NCBI GenBank assembly: GCA_946413525.1
Contig: CAMKKZ010000034.1
Coordinates: 1-40,350 of the forward strand
Direction: 5' to 3'
Source of the DNA: an uncultured Oribacterium sp.
GTDB taxonomy: Bacteria; Bacillota; Clostridia; Lachnospirales; Lachnospiraceae
Length of the DNA stretch: 40,350 nucleotides
Under the pieces are notes generated by a model that searched no databases, was not told the origin of the DNA, and saw nothing but the letters and a program-made list of their open reading frames with translations. Position numbers and translations under genes: made by a program. Shown here piece after piece: positions 1 through 6,421 of this stretch. Each line of letters starts with the position of its first letter. Position 1 is the first letter of the stretch.

Positions 1-27
1 TCCCAACAGGCTCTTTGCAGCTGTTAA

Positions 28-843
28 TTAGTCCTGTTTTTGGGGAAGGTAACGTCTAAATATTTCTGAAACAAACTCCTTAAGCAAATCAATCCTTATA
101 TTCCCATTTGAATCAGCAGCCTGACCACTGTTTTGTACGTAAATTCTTCCCTGATATTCGGATACAAGCCTATTACTTCTAACGAGATAAATTATGATTG
201 GGTTTCCTATTGCGTCATAATAAACTGCCGGAATAACATCGGAAACGGATAATCCAGCCACGGCTTTTCTGATTAACAAATCTGCCTTTTTCCTAGAAAC
301 AAGTTTTTTATCAATTAGGTGTCCGAGCTCATGGGCGACATCTTCAGAACTCGCCCCTCTTGCTATATGGAGAATGTCATTATCGTAATCATAGCCGCTG
401 GAGCTTCTTTGACCCACTATGATTCGAGTACCATCATTTATGGCATCCAAAACTTTTTTTGGAACACTGGATAGTGTGTTGACAATATTGATTCTTTCCT
501 GCGTGATGCTGGTTCCAGGGTTCGCGTTTTCAATAACAAAATCTGCGATATCCCCTTCGGGAAAAACCGTCTGCCCCAATTCATTTTGATTATACTCCAG
601 AATCTGAATATCTTCAACTTTTGATTCACTGCTAAACCTTGGTGCCTCCACCTCAATATACCGCACCGCGCACGCGCACCGTGGGTGCAGCGGCGGGTAC
701 AGGCCGGACTCGTCGTACTCCACCCGGTTCCCGGAGAAGAACAGCTCGTCCATGCCGATCTGCCTGCCGTCGAGGGCGGAGCATTCCGGGCAGACCCGGT
801 CGTCCCCGGAGGGGGCAAAGTTCGCAAATTGTATATCAAAAAT
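28..843 (-). pseudogene. MuF-type phage head protein fragment fused to a zinc-metallopeptidase (toxin-like) domain
   Basis: The frame is open from about 843 to the TAA at 28; the only ATG is at 753. The part before and just after that ATG carries the C-terminal signature of phage Mu F/SPP1 gp7-like minor head proteins: a C-x-x-C pair in CPECSALDG followed by PPLHPRCACAV. The ATG falls inside this motif and has no clear ribosome binding site, so it is not the original start and the N-terminal head domain is gone. The rest (about residues 35-241) contains HELGH, an HExxH zincin motif, and later EFVSEIF, whose Glu could be the third zinc ligand. MuF proteins with C-terminal toxin domains are known as phage-encoded polymorphic toxins, and a zincin tail fits that architecture. 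Whether the remaining part is translated is unclear. No immunity gene is visible before the window edge. Confidence 0.7.
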
Positions 844-873
844 TCAAGAAGGGTTTGTCTTGGCTTTTAACGT

Positions 874-1293
874 TTATGTGATATAGTGAAGATGTGAGGC
901 ACGTGTTCCACATGGGATGCGCGCCTCACTTTTTTCTTTGGAGTAACAGGAGTTCATGTACTCATATGACACGCCGTCCGTTGCCCTGCGCAGTATGAAC
1001 CTCGCGAACTCCGGCGAAACCTCCTCCGCCGTCCGCTCTATGACGTTGATCCTCGCGAAAAGCTCGGAGCCGCGGATGCCGATCTTCTCCGTTGGGTTCC
1101 CCACGCCTCCGCCGCCCGGCATCCCGTCATAGTCGACCGCCCTGAGGCTCAGCAGGTTCCTGTGCTCCTCCTTCCAGGCATTGTACCGCAGCGCATAATA
1201 CTTCGCGGACAGGTACTCCGCCTTCGTCAGCCTGAACTCGCCCGTGTACGAATTCCTCCTCGCCATCGACCCCCCTACCTTCAAAAACCGCAT
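874..1293 (-). CDS. RinA/ArpU-like phage transcriptional regulator, C-terminus replaced
   Basis: This 139-aa product resembles the small RinA/ArpU-type regulators that sit before terminase genes in Firmicutes phages and switch on late genes. The helical core (YLSAKYYALRYNAWKEE) and the segment around DYDGMPGGGGVGNPTEK are typical from memory. The end is abnormal. Homologs normally continue from an IPCG-type motif into a basic RR-rich helix; here the frame runs IPCGTRASHLHYIT and stops. The lost segment is immediately followed by the MuF head fragment on the same strand, so a deletion seems to have removed the regulator C-terminus, terminase, portal and head N-terminus. An ATG at 1293 has GGGAGG about 8 nt upstream and is preferred; GTG at 1299 and ATG at 1266 (just after GGGGGG) are alternatives. 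Confidence 0.6.
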   Translation of the reverse strand: MRFLKVGGSMARRNSYTGEFRLTKAEYLSAKYYALRYNAWKEEHRNLLSLRAVDYDGMPGGGGVGNPTEKIGIRGSELFARINVIERTAEEVSPEFARFILRRATDGVSYEYMNSCYSKEKSEARIPCGTRASHLHYIT

Positions 1294-1426
1294 TGCCACC
1301 CTCCCGGTTTATAACACAGAAACGCCCGTTCGGGCAAACAGGCGAAGCGATCCACGTTTCATTAAAGAGATAATCTTTCCTCAAGTTTCCAATAAGCAGA
1401 GATCCTACAGCTTCTCAACCAACAAG

Positions 1427-1458
1427 AAAGACCGCCTGCCCGTAGGCAAGCGGCCTTT
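1427..1458 (-). terminator. Rho-independent-type hairpin after the small-gene cluster
   Basis: On the minus strand GGCCGCTTGCC pairs with GGCAGGCGGTC around a TACG loop, followed by TTTCTT. It lies just downstream of the 64-aa protein gene ending at 1484 and plausibly ends that transcript. Confidence 0.55.
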
Positions 1459-1461
1459 CCT

Positions 1462-1479
1462 GTATAGCAAGTGCTATAC
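1462..1479. repeat. 18-bp inverted repeat GTATAGCA-AG-TGCTATAC
   Basis: Two perfect 8-bp arms with a 2-nt centre sit between the terminator hairpin and the stop codon at 1484. It could be a protein-binding site or part of the 3' structure. No function can be assigned. Confidence 0.5.
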
Positions 1480-1483
1480 CGCG

Positions 1484-1678
1484 TCATGAATCCTTCTGGC
1501 TGTCGATGAAGCCCTGCATCAGCTCCTGGATGACGGAAGCCTGCGACCTGCCGGCTTTTTCGCAGGCAGCCGCGAAATCATCCGCCAGGGTCTGGTACAT
1601 CTTGAAGCCTTTTGTGATGTATCCGGCCTTCTTCTTCCATCGTTCCTGAGGCGTGAGGCCATCCTCAGCCCTTCTCAC
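1484..1678 (-). CDS. Small ribbon-helix-helix-like protein
   Basis: This 64-aa protein has a basic N-terminus, then a segment (KGFKMYQTLADDFAAACEKA) followed by GRSQASVIQELMQGFID. The layout of a short strand, helix, S-x-A-S turn and second helix resembles Arc/CopG-type ribbon-helix-helix DNA-binding proteins common on clostridial mobile elements. The start is GTG at 1678. It is supported by GGAGG 7 nt upstream, and it overlaps by 14 nt the end of the 33-aa hydrophobic ORF upstream, so the two are probably translated from one message. A hairpin at 1427-1458 follows. The target is unknown; it could repress the local transcript or be an orphan antitoxin-like regulator. Confidence 0.55.
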   Translation of the reverse strand: MRRAEDGLTPQERWKKKAGYITKGFKMYQTLADDFAAACEKAGRSQASVIQELMQGFIDSQKDS

Positions 1679-1766
1679 GGAATCGCCTCCGAATTCTCAA
1701 AAATGTTGTCACTGCAATGGAAACAATTACAGCAACAAGCACCGCTGTCATCCTCTTTTCGTCCAT
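1665..1766 (-). CDS. Tiny single-span membrane peptide (33 aa)
   Basis: The ATG at 1766 has a textbook GGAGG 5 nt upstream. The peptide starts MDEKRMTAVLVAVIVSIAV, has one hydrophobic segment (about residues 7-23) and ends in a basic tail (LRIRRRFREKG). It overlaps the start of the 64-aa ribbon-helix-helix-like gene. The size, single helix and charged tail resemble type I toxin or small phage membrane peptides, but no family is recognised. The strong ribosome binding site and overlap are the main evidence that it is real. Confidence 0.5.
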   Translation of the reverse strand: MDEKRMTAVLVAVIVSIAVTTFLRIRRRFREKG

Positions 1767-1880
1767 AGACACCTCCACACAGCATTAATAATTAATTAAA
1801 TTGACTATATGTCCTGCATGGGATAAGCTTTGCATAGAAGGGAGGTGGCTCTCCTCTTTGCCGGATTTCTGGCTGATCGT

Positions 1881-1988
1881 TTAATTGGTAATTTCCCAAA
1901 CAATCATTCCCGAAATCACGCCGGATACAATGCCGATTGTTATGTCTCTCAATATACCAACCAGCATTGCCTTAAGCTTATCGCTCAT
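1881..1988 (-). CDS. Tiny hydrophobic peptide (35 aa)
   Basis: The peptide begins MSDKLKAMLVGILRDITIGI and continues VSGVISGMIVWEITN, one long hydrophobic stretch with a charged start. ATG at 1988 is chosen; an in-frame ATG at 2000 is possible but sits directly against AAAGG. It lies about 40 nt downstream of a near-consensus promoter (2033-2061). A strong promoter in front of a 35-aa membrane peptide is the arrangement of type I toxin genes. No antisense RNA was identified with confidence. Confidence 0.45.
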   Translation of the reverse strand: MSDKLKAMLVGILRDITIGIVSGVISGMIVWEITN

Positions 1989-2032
1989 GAGTTGCCGCAT
2001 CCTTTCTGCTGTTTTCCCTTTGCTACAATAGT

Positions 2033-2061
2033 ATTATAGCATGGGGCTTACCCTATGTTAA
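2033..2061 (-). promoter_or_regulatory. Near-consensus sigma-A promoter for the 35-aa peptide
   Basis: On the minus strand TTAACA (2061-2056) is followed by a 17-nt spacer and a perfect TATAAT (2038-2033). The predicted start is near 2026, about 38 nt before the ATG at 1988. Confidence 0.7.
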
Positions 2062-2140
2062 CAAGTTTTTCTTATTTTCCGATTATTCTTTGTTTTTCTA
2101 AAGATTATCTTTGATATTGCACTTATTCCATAAATGCCAT

Positions 2141-2230
2141 CTATACCGGTATCGGCTGTCCACAGGAAACCGCCAGCCAAATCCAGTCTTTCAGCGAGTT
2201 TGTGGTCATCTTTCGGGCCTCTTCGATCAT
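2141..2230 (-). CDS. Possible 29-aa peptide
   Basis: ATG at 2230 follows AAGGGG by 6 nt. The product begins MIEEARKMTTNSLKDWIWLA and ends VSCGQPIPV; it could form a short amphipathic or membrane-associated helix. It is too short to judge from sequence alone. It is listed because of the ribosome binding site and because neighbouring intervals on the same strand carry similar tiny ORFs. Confidence 0.25.
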   Translation of the reverse strand: MIEEARKMTTNSLKDWIWLAVSCGQPIPV

Positions 2231-2282
2231 TTCTTACCCCTTCCGTCTCTTGACAATCCCGCCTCCATCGTTTACGATTTCA

Positions 2283-2320
2283 GCGAGGCGGCCGGCAGGA
2301 AATAGCCGCCCCGCTTTTTT
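2283..2320 (+). terminator. Plus-strand Rho-independent terminator
   Basis: GCGAGGCGGC pairs with GCCGCCCCGC across a 12-nt loop and is followed by six T. No plus-strand gene lies upstream, so it may end a non-coding or antisense transcript opposite the tiny ORFs. Confidence 0.55.
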
Positions 2321-2444
2321 GTGGTGGAAGGTTCCGATTACTTGCCAGGTGTCTCGGTGCCTTCCTTTTTGTTTTCAGTTTCTTTCGGCTCTGTCGCTAT
2401 CCGGAACGGCTCTTACGGCAACCACTCATGCCATTCATGCGCGG

Positions 2445-2600
2445 CTATTTCCTGTTCCGATGGATAACATCCAGCACACTTGCTATTGCCGCAACGCCAA
2501 GTGCCGTTACGGCAACTTTGTTCCAGGCATTCCAGCCTGTCATCTGGCCTATGGCGATATTGGCAAAAAGCAAGGCTGCAATTGCGTTTGTCCGAATCAT
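2445..2600 (-). CDS. 51-aa protein with two hydrophobic segments
   Basis: The start ATG at 2600 is preceded by AGGTGGGGG. The product begins MIRTNAIAALLFANIAIG, has a polar turn (QMTGWNAWNK), a second hydrophobic run (VAVTALGVAAIASVLDVI) and a basic end (HRNRK). Two short membrane spans with a basic tail resemble small phage holin-like proteins, but no family is recognised. Confidence 0.5.
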   Translation of the reverse strand: MIRTNAIAALLFANIAIGQMTGWNAWNKVAVTALGVAAIASVLDVIHRNRK

Positions 2601-2666
2601 CCCCCACCTATCTCTTGTTTAAATGTTGCCCTATATAAAAAGATGTGATAGTATGATTGAAAGGGT

Positions 2667-2682
2667 CGGGGCTTTCGCCCCT
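2667..2682. other. GC-rich hairpin GGGGC-TTTCG-CCCC
   Basis: A short stem GGGGC/GCCCC with a tetraloop-like centre lies between the 33-aa peptide ORF (2716-2817) and the 51-aa ORF. It lacks a clear T-run on either strand, so it may be a processing or stabilising hairpin. Confidence 0.3.
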
Positions 2683-2715
2683 TCCCTCTCGCCGTCCTTT
2701 TCGGGAGTGTTTCGA

Positions 2716-2817
2716 TTAAGCTTTGATTACTGCTATGATTGCGGCAATCGCGCTTACCACTGTGGCTAGTGTTGAAATCACTTCCCAGATGGACGGCCTT
2801 CTTTCGAAGTCAATCAT
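2716..2817 (-). CDS. Tiny hydrophobic peptide (33 aa), type I toxin-like
   Basis: The peptide begins MIDFERRPSIWEVISTLATV and continues VSAIAAIIAVIKA. A short charged N-terminus is followed by one hydrophobic helix, the general plan of small toxic membrane peptides in Firmicutes. The ATG directly abuts a perfect 10-bp hairpin (2818-2840), so the leader is structured and there is no strong free ribosome binding site. This would fit tightly repressed translation, but the ORF could also be fortuitous. Confidence 0.4.
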   Translation of the reverse strand: MIDFERRPSIWEVISTLATVVSAIAAIIAVIKA

Positions 2818-2840
2818 TTCTTTATCGGCCCGATAAAGAA
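2818..2840. promoter_or_regulatory. Perfect hairpin abutting the 33-aa peptide start
   Basis: TTCTTTATCG pairs perfectly with CGATAAAGAA around GCC. On the minus strand it ends at the base before the ATG at 2817 and would bury the initiation region. Confidence 0.55.
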
Positions 2841-2958
2841 CCGAAAAAGAGTCGAGCGGGTCACCGGATGCAGAATCTATAGCCTGAGGAGCCGGAAAAA
2901 GCGGAACTGCCGGAAGAAGCCGGGAACGGAAACGCTAAAAAAAGATTCATAAAGGAAA

Positions 2959-2980
2959 CTGGATATAGATCTATATCCAG
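2959..2980. repeat. Perfect 22-bp palindrome upstream of the toxin-antitoxin pair
   Basis: The two arms (CTGGATATAGA and its complement) form an uninterrupted palindrome 81 bp before the antitoxin start. There is no T-run on either side, so an operator is likelier than a terminator. The antitoxin or its complex with toxin would be the obvious binder. Confidence 0.5.
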
Positions 2981-3060
2981 AAAGAGCGGAGCAGAAAGCG
3001 TGATGGCTGCCCTTCATTCGGGCACCCCGCAAAGCCTTGTTAATATACAGAGGAGGTTGC

Positions 3061-3243
3061 ATGAAAGAGATAAAAGAGGACCAGGATACAGTGACGATTT
3101 CAAGGAACGAGTATGAAGACCTTTTAAAGGCAAAGAGGAACCTTGAATACGTGCTTATGCTTGATGAAAGCTACGAGCAGCAGCGAGAAGGCCGCATAAT
3201 CACAAAGACATGGGAAGAGCTTGAGGCCATGGCGAATGGGTGA
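3061..3243 (+). CDS. Antitoxin of a YoeB-type toxin-antitoxin pair
   Basis: This 60-aa protein starts at ATG 3061, preceded by AGGAGG with 4 nt spacing. An upstream in-frame ATG at 3037 lacks a good site. The N-terminus (DTVTISRNEYEDLLKAK) looks like the DNA-binding and dimerisation part of small antitoxins, and the C-terminal part (DESYEQQREGRIITKTWEEL) resembles toxin-wrapping tails seen in RelB/Phd-like partners. It is not a classical YefM, so the family is left open. The gene ends inside the toxin start with an 8-nt overlap, the usual coupled arrangement. It should neutralise the ribosome-dependent RNase toxin and probably repress its own promoter. Confidence 0.75.
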   Translation: MKEIKEDQDTVTISRNEYEDLLKAKRNLEYVLMLDESYEQQREGRIITKTWEELEAMANG

Positions 3244-3496
3244 GTACAACTTTACAGAGAAGGGATTCGAGCAATATATGTACTGGCAAAGCCAGGATCG
3301 CAAGACCCTGAAGCGAATCAACAGCCTTCTTCAAAGCATTTCGCGCGAAGGGGCGGCCAAAGGGATTGGGAAACCCGAGCCGCTCAAGCATCAGCCTGGT
3401 TACAGCCGAAGGATTGACGATGAAAACAGGCTGGTATATGACGTTGAAAATGACAGGATTACCATCCGTTCCTGCAGGGGCCATTATGACGATTGA
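3236..3496 (+). CDS. yoeB: YoeB-family mRNA interferase toxin
   Basis: This 86-aa protein matches YoeB/Txe toxins in length and pattern: an N-terminal FTEKGFEQYMYWQSQDRKT, central GKPEPLKH, then SRRIDDENRLVYDV and the C-terminal CRGHYDD. In YoeB the catalytic residues are a Glu in the GKPEPL region, an Arg in the RRI-DE-RLVY segment and the C-terminal His-Tyr pair; all are present. The usual CRYHY is CRGHY here. The toxin cleaves mRNA in the ribosomal A site when free of antitoxin. The start ATG at 3236 overlaps the antitoxin stop, so expression is probably translationally coupled. Confidence 0.88.
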   Translation: MGEYNFTEKGFEQYMYWQSQDRKTLKRINSLLQSISREGAAKGIGKPEPLKHQPGYSRRIDDENRLVYDVENDRITIRSCRGHYDD

Positions 3497-3598
3497 CGGA
3501 ACCAGGGACATTCGCTGACGCGGCCAGGATCCCACCATTCGGAGGGGCGAAGACCTGCAAGATCCGCGGTGGCTGAAGCCGTCGCATCCACGCGCGCC

Positions 3599-3643
3599 AA
3601 AAAAAAACAGCCCTTAAAACCATTCATGGTTTTTAAGGGGCTG
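3599..3643 (-). terminator. Terminator downstream of lepA
   Basis: On the minus strand a long stem, CAGCCCCTTAAAAACCAT with its near-complement ATGGTTTTAAGGGCTG, is followed by nine T. It lies 145 bp after the lepA stop. The 3497-3787 interval otherwise holds only AT-rich sequence with a 14-bp palindrome (3705-3718). Confidence 0.85.
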
Positions 3644-3787
3644 AAATATCGGTATATGACGATTTAATGACCAAAAATGGCGGAAAATAAGTTTTTGATG
3701 TTCGTTTTTACGTAAAAATGACGTTTTTAGCAATAATAATGATGTTTTCACCAAAAAAATTACGTTTTCTCATTATTCCTAAACTAT

Positions 3788-5593
3788 TTATTCATTGTCC
3801 AGCTTCAGGACGCTCATGAAGGCGCTCTGGGGGATCTCCACGTTCCCGAACTGCCGCATGCGCTTTTTCCCCTCTTTCTGTTTCTCCAGGAGCTTCTTTT
3901 TCCTGCTCACGTCGCCGCCATAACATTTGGCCAGGACATCCTTCCGAAGGGCCTTGATGGTCTCCCTGGCCTTGATGCTGCCCCCGATGGCCGCCTGGAT
4001 TGGGATCTCGAAAAGCTGCCTCGGAATTTCGTTTTTCAGCTTCTCGCACATTTTCTTTCCCCGCTCATAGGCGGAATCGGCATGGACGATGAAGGAAAGG
4101 GCGTCTATCTGCTGCCGGTTCACCAGGATGTCCAGCTTGACCATCTTGCTCTCCCGATAGCCCTTCAGGTCATAGTCAAAGCTGGCATACCCCCTGCTCC
4201 TTGACTTCAGGGCATCGAAAAAGTCATAAATGATCTCATTAAGCGGCAGCTCATAACGGAGGATCGCCCTGGTTTCCTCGATATACTCCGTGCTTTTGTA
4301 GACCCCGCGCCGGTCCTGGCAGAGCTTCATGATTGGACCCACGAATTCAGATGTGACCATGACCTCAGCGTCCACGATCGGCTCCTCGATCCTGTCGATT
4401 TCGGCGGGGTCCGGAAGGTTTGACGGGTTGGTCAGCTCGATCATGCTCCCGTCCTTCTTGTAGACATGATACACCACCGAGGGCGCCGTGGTCACGAGGT
4501 CAAGGTCATACTCCCGCTCCAGCCGCTCCTGGATTACGTCAAGGTGCAGGAGCCCAAGGAAACCGCAGCGGAAGCCGAAGCCCAGGGCGGCGGAGGTCTC
4601 CGGCTCATATTGCAGGGCCGCGTCATTGAGCTGCAGCTTCTCCAGGGCATCCCGGAGATCCGGATACTTGGTAGTGTCCGCAGGGTAAATCCCGCAGTAA
4701 ACCATGCTGAGCACCTTTTTGTAACCGGGCAGCGGCTCTTCGGCGGGATGCTCGGCATTCGTGACCGTATCTCCCACGCGGGTGTCCCGGATGTTCTTGA
4801 TGGACGCGGTAATATATCCCACATCCCCGGCTGCAAGCTGTGAACAGGGGATGAACTGCCCGGGGGCAAAATACCCCACCTCCGTCACCAGGAACTCCGC
4901 CCCGGTGGCCATCATGCGGATCGGGGTGCCCTTCTCCACGAGGCCCTCCCGGATCCTTACGAAAATAATGACGCCCCGGTAGGAATCATAAAGGGAGTCA
5001 AAGACCAAGGCCTTCAGGGGATTTTCCTTTGAGCCGCCCGGAGGGGGGAGCCGCCTCGCGATCTCTTCCAGCACTTCTTCCACGTTAAGGCCGGTCTTCG
5101 CGGAAATCCTCGGCGCGTCCATGGCCTCTATCCCGATGACATCCTCGATTTCCGCGGCCACCCTGTCAGGATCCGCCGAAGGGAGATCGATCTTGTTGAT
5201 GACAGGAAGGATCTCCAGATCATGATCCAGGGCGAGGTAGGTGTTAGCCAATGTCTGCGCCTGTATGCCCTGGGTGGCGTCCACCACGAGGATGGCCCCG
5301 TCGCAGGCCGCCAGCGCCCGGGACACCTCGTAATTGAAGTCCACATGCCCCGGGGTGTCGATCAGGTTAAAGACATATTCGCTTCCGTTACGCGCCTTGT
5401 AAACGATCCTGGCGCTCTGGGACTTTATGGTAATGCCTCTTTCCCGTTCTATGTCCATATTGTCAAGGACCTGTGACTGCATTTCCCGTTCCGTCAGCGT
5501 GCCGGTCATTTCAATGATCCGGTCCGCAAGTGTTGATTTTCCATGGTCAATATGAGCAATAATGCAAAAATTCCTGATATTCTCCTGATTCAT
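3788..5593 (-). CDS. lepA: Elongation factor 4 (LepA), ribosomal back-translocase GTPase
   Basis: The 601-aa product from ATG 5593 ([20 protein letters not shown]) matches the usual length of about 600. The G1 motif AHIDHGKST, switch region [15 protein letters not shown] and NKIDLP define a translational GTPase. The C-terminal region contains the LepA-specific segment [20 protein letters not shown] and ends with the characteristic [21 protein letters not shown]4 remodels stalled ribosomes in the cytoplasm. A longer frame back to 5623 (MSRRAER) lacks a ribosome binding site. The purine-rich run with GGAGGG and GAGGGAAGAAGGG favours 5593. A family I repeat element (5624-5692) lies directly upstream in the leader. 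The gene is followed by a strong terminator. Confidence 0.97.
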   Translation of the reverse strand: MNQENIRNFCIIAHIDHGKSTLADRIIEMTGTLTEREMQSQVLDNMDIERERGITIKSQSARIVYKARNGSEYVFNLIDTPGHVDFNYEVSRALAACDGAILVVDATQGIQAQTLANTYLALDHDLEILPVINKIDLPSADPDRVAAEIEDVIGIEAMDAPRISAKTGLNVEEVLEEIARRLPPPGGSKENPLKALVFDSLYDSYRGVIIFVRIREGLVEKGTPIRMMATGAEFLVTEVGYFAPGQFIPCSQLAAGDVGYITASIKNIRDTRVGDTVTNAEHPAEEPLPGYKKVLSMVYCGIYPADTTKYPDLRDALEKLQLNDAALQYEPETSAALGFGFRCGFLGLLHLDVIQERLEREYDLDLVTTAPSVVYHVYKKDGSMIELTNPSNLPDPAEIDRIEEPIVDAEVMVTSEFVGPIMKLCQDRRGVYKSTEYIEETRAILRYELPLNEIIYDFFDALKSRSRGYASFDYDLKGYRESKMVKLDILVNRQQIDALSFIVHADSAYERGKKMCEKLKNEIPRQLFEIPIQAAIGGSIKARETIKALRKDVLAKCYGGDVSRKKKLLEKQKEGKKRMRQFGNVEIPQSAFMSVLKLDNE

Positions 5594-5623
5594 CCCTTCT
5601 TCCCTCTCCGCCCTCCTACTCAT

Positions 5624-5692
5624 CTGTCAGAGTGAGGTTTTTGTCGCTCTGAATTTTGACATAACGAACCGCCTGCGTGGCAAAGCGGCTCG
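5624..5692 (-). repeat. Family I element (copy a), lepA leader
   Basis: Read on the minus strand it runs from GAGCCGC to CACTCTGACAG and ends 31 nt before the lepA start. It contains GAGCCGC/GCGGTTC and CAGAG/CTCTG pairings. A short uORF (MSKFRATKTSL) lies inside it. It belongs to the same repeat family as copies at 9334, 9403, 20706, 22409, 22773, 30384 and 30455. Confidence 0.75.
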
Positions 5693-5778
5693 TCAGCGAA
5701 GCGCCAAATGCAGAAGGACAGCATCTTCCTCCTGACGACCCTTCGATAATAAATGAAACGCACATGGGGCAGGCCGGC

Positions 5779-6186
5779 TCATCTCGAATTAACGCCCCCT
5801 ACAAAGGCCAGGTAGCAGGCCATGTCCCCGATCCTCTTCCTGTTATTATGGTCGTCTTCTTCATAGCCCAGTTCCTTCCGCCAGGACACATCCCCGCCCT
5901 TCCTTTCCAGATACCTCGCAAGCTGGTTGAATTTCACGATCAGGGAATCATGTTTCGACGTACGGCTCCTGTCCATTTCCCCCCTTGCCTCCAGGCTCAT
6001 AATGCTCCAGCATGCCCTGATGTTGGCATATTGGAACGCTGTCTCCAACAGCTCGCAAAAAAGCTCCTCCGCGTCCGGATCCTTCCCCACGGAATCAAGC
6101 ATTTCCAAATGTATGCGCTGCATATCCTCAAAGCTTAACGCCCGCCGTGCCTTGCTGTAATCTTCAAATGTCCTCATTGTCCCCAT
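5779..6186 (-). CDS. Conserved hypothetical protein (135 aa)
   Basis: This soluble protein is mostly helical. It has a conserved-looking C-terminal part: TSKHDSLIVKFNQLARYLE, DVSWRKELG and RKRIGDMACYLAFVGGVN. From memory it resembles small Firmicutes proteins annotated as DUF3232, but this is not verified and no function is assigned. ATG at 6186 is chosen because GGGAGG lies 10 nt upstream; the GTG at 6195 is too close to that site. The gene sits alone between lepA and the beta-galactosidase, with a 12-bp inverted repeat 79 bp upstream. Confidence 0.7.
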   Translation of the reverse strand: MGTMRTFEDYSKARRALSFEDMQRIHLEMLDSVGKDPDAEELFCELLETAFQYANIRACWSIMSLEARGEMDRSRTSKHDSLIVKFNQLARYLERKGGDVSWRKELGYEEDDHNNRKRIGDMACYLAFVGGVNSR

Positions 6187-6264
6187 ACGTGCCACACCTC
6201 CCCTCTTCCTATAAACAAAAGCTGCTCAGTCAGACTATGACTTGATGCCGCAGGCATTGTGTCC

Positions 6265-6292
6265 CATTTGTGTCGCGTCTGCGACACAAATG
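6265..6292. repeat. 12-bp perfect inverted repeat
   Basis: CATTTGTGTCGC and its exact complement flank GTCT. There is no T-run. It lies upstream of the 135-aa hypothetical gene and could be an operator or RNA hairpin. Confidence 0.5.
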
Positions 6293-6325
6293 CAGTATGA
6301 AAGCTTGCCTTTTATACTACCCTTT

Positions 6326-6383
6326 CTATGCCTGATGCATAGCTAGGTCCCGGGTTGTCCTGTGGCACAGGGGAATGCCACAG
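6326..6383 (-). repeat. Family II paired-hairpin element, copy 1
   Basis: On the minus strand CTGTGGCA/TGCCACAG (loop TTCCCCTG) is followed 17 nt later by CTATGC-ATCAG-GCATAG. It aligns with 20998-21051: the first stem differs by compensatory changes and the loop cores ATTCC and ATGCATCA are kept. Confidence 0.65.
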
Positions 6384-6393
6384 AACAATCATG

Positions 6394-6417
6394 AAAAAAT
6401 ATGCCTGATGCATAGTT
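6394..6417 (-). terminator. Terminator of the beta-galactosidase gene
   Basis: On the minus strand TATGC-ATCAG-GCATA is followed by six T, shortly after the lacZ stop. The stem uses the same ATGCATCAGGCAT core as the family II hairpins. Confidence 0.7.
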
Positions 6418-6421
6418 AACC

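Noticed and set aside
2202..2648. 148-codon plus-strand frame
   Set aside because: No start signal or family; it covers the minus-strand tiny ORFs and a plus-strand terminator.
3705..3718. 14-bp palindrome TTTTTACGTAAAAA
   Set aside because: It lies in low-complexity AT-rich sequence between lepA and its terminator and could occur by chance.
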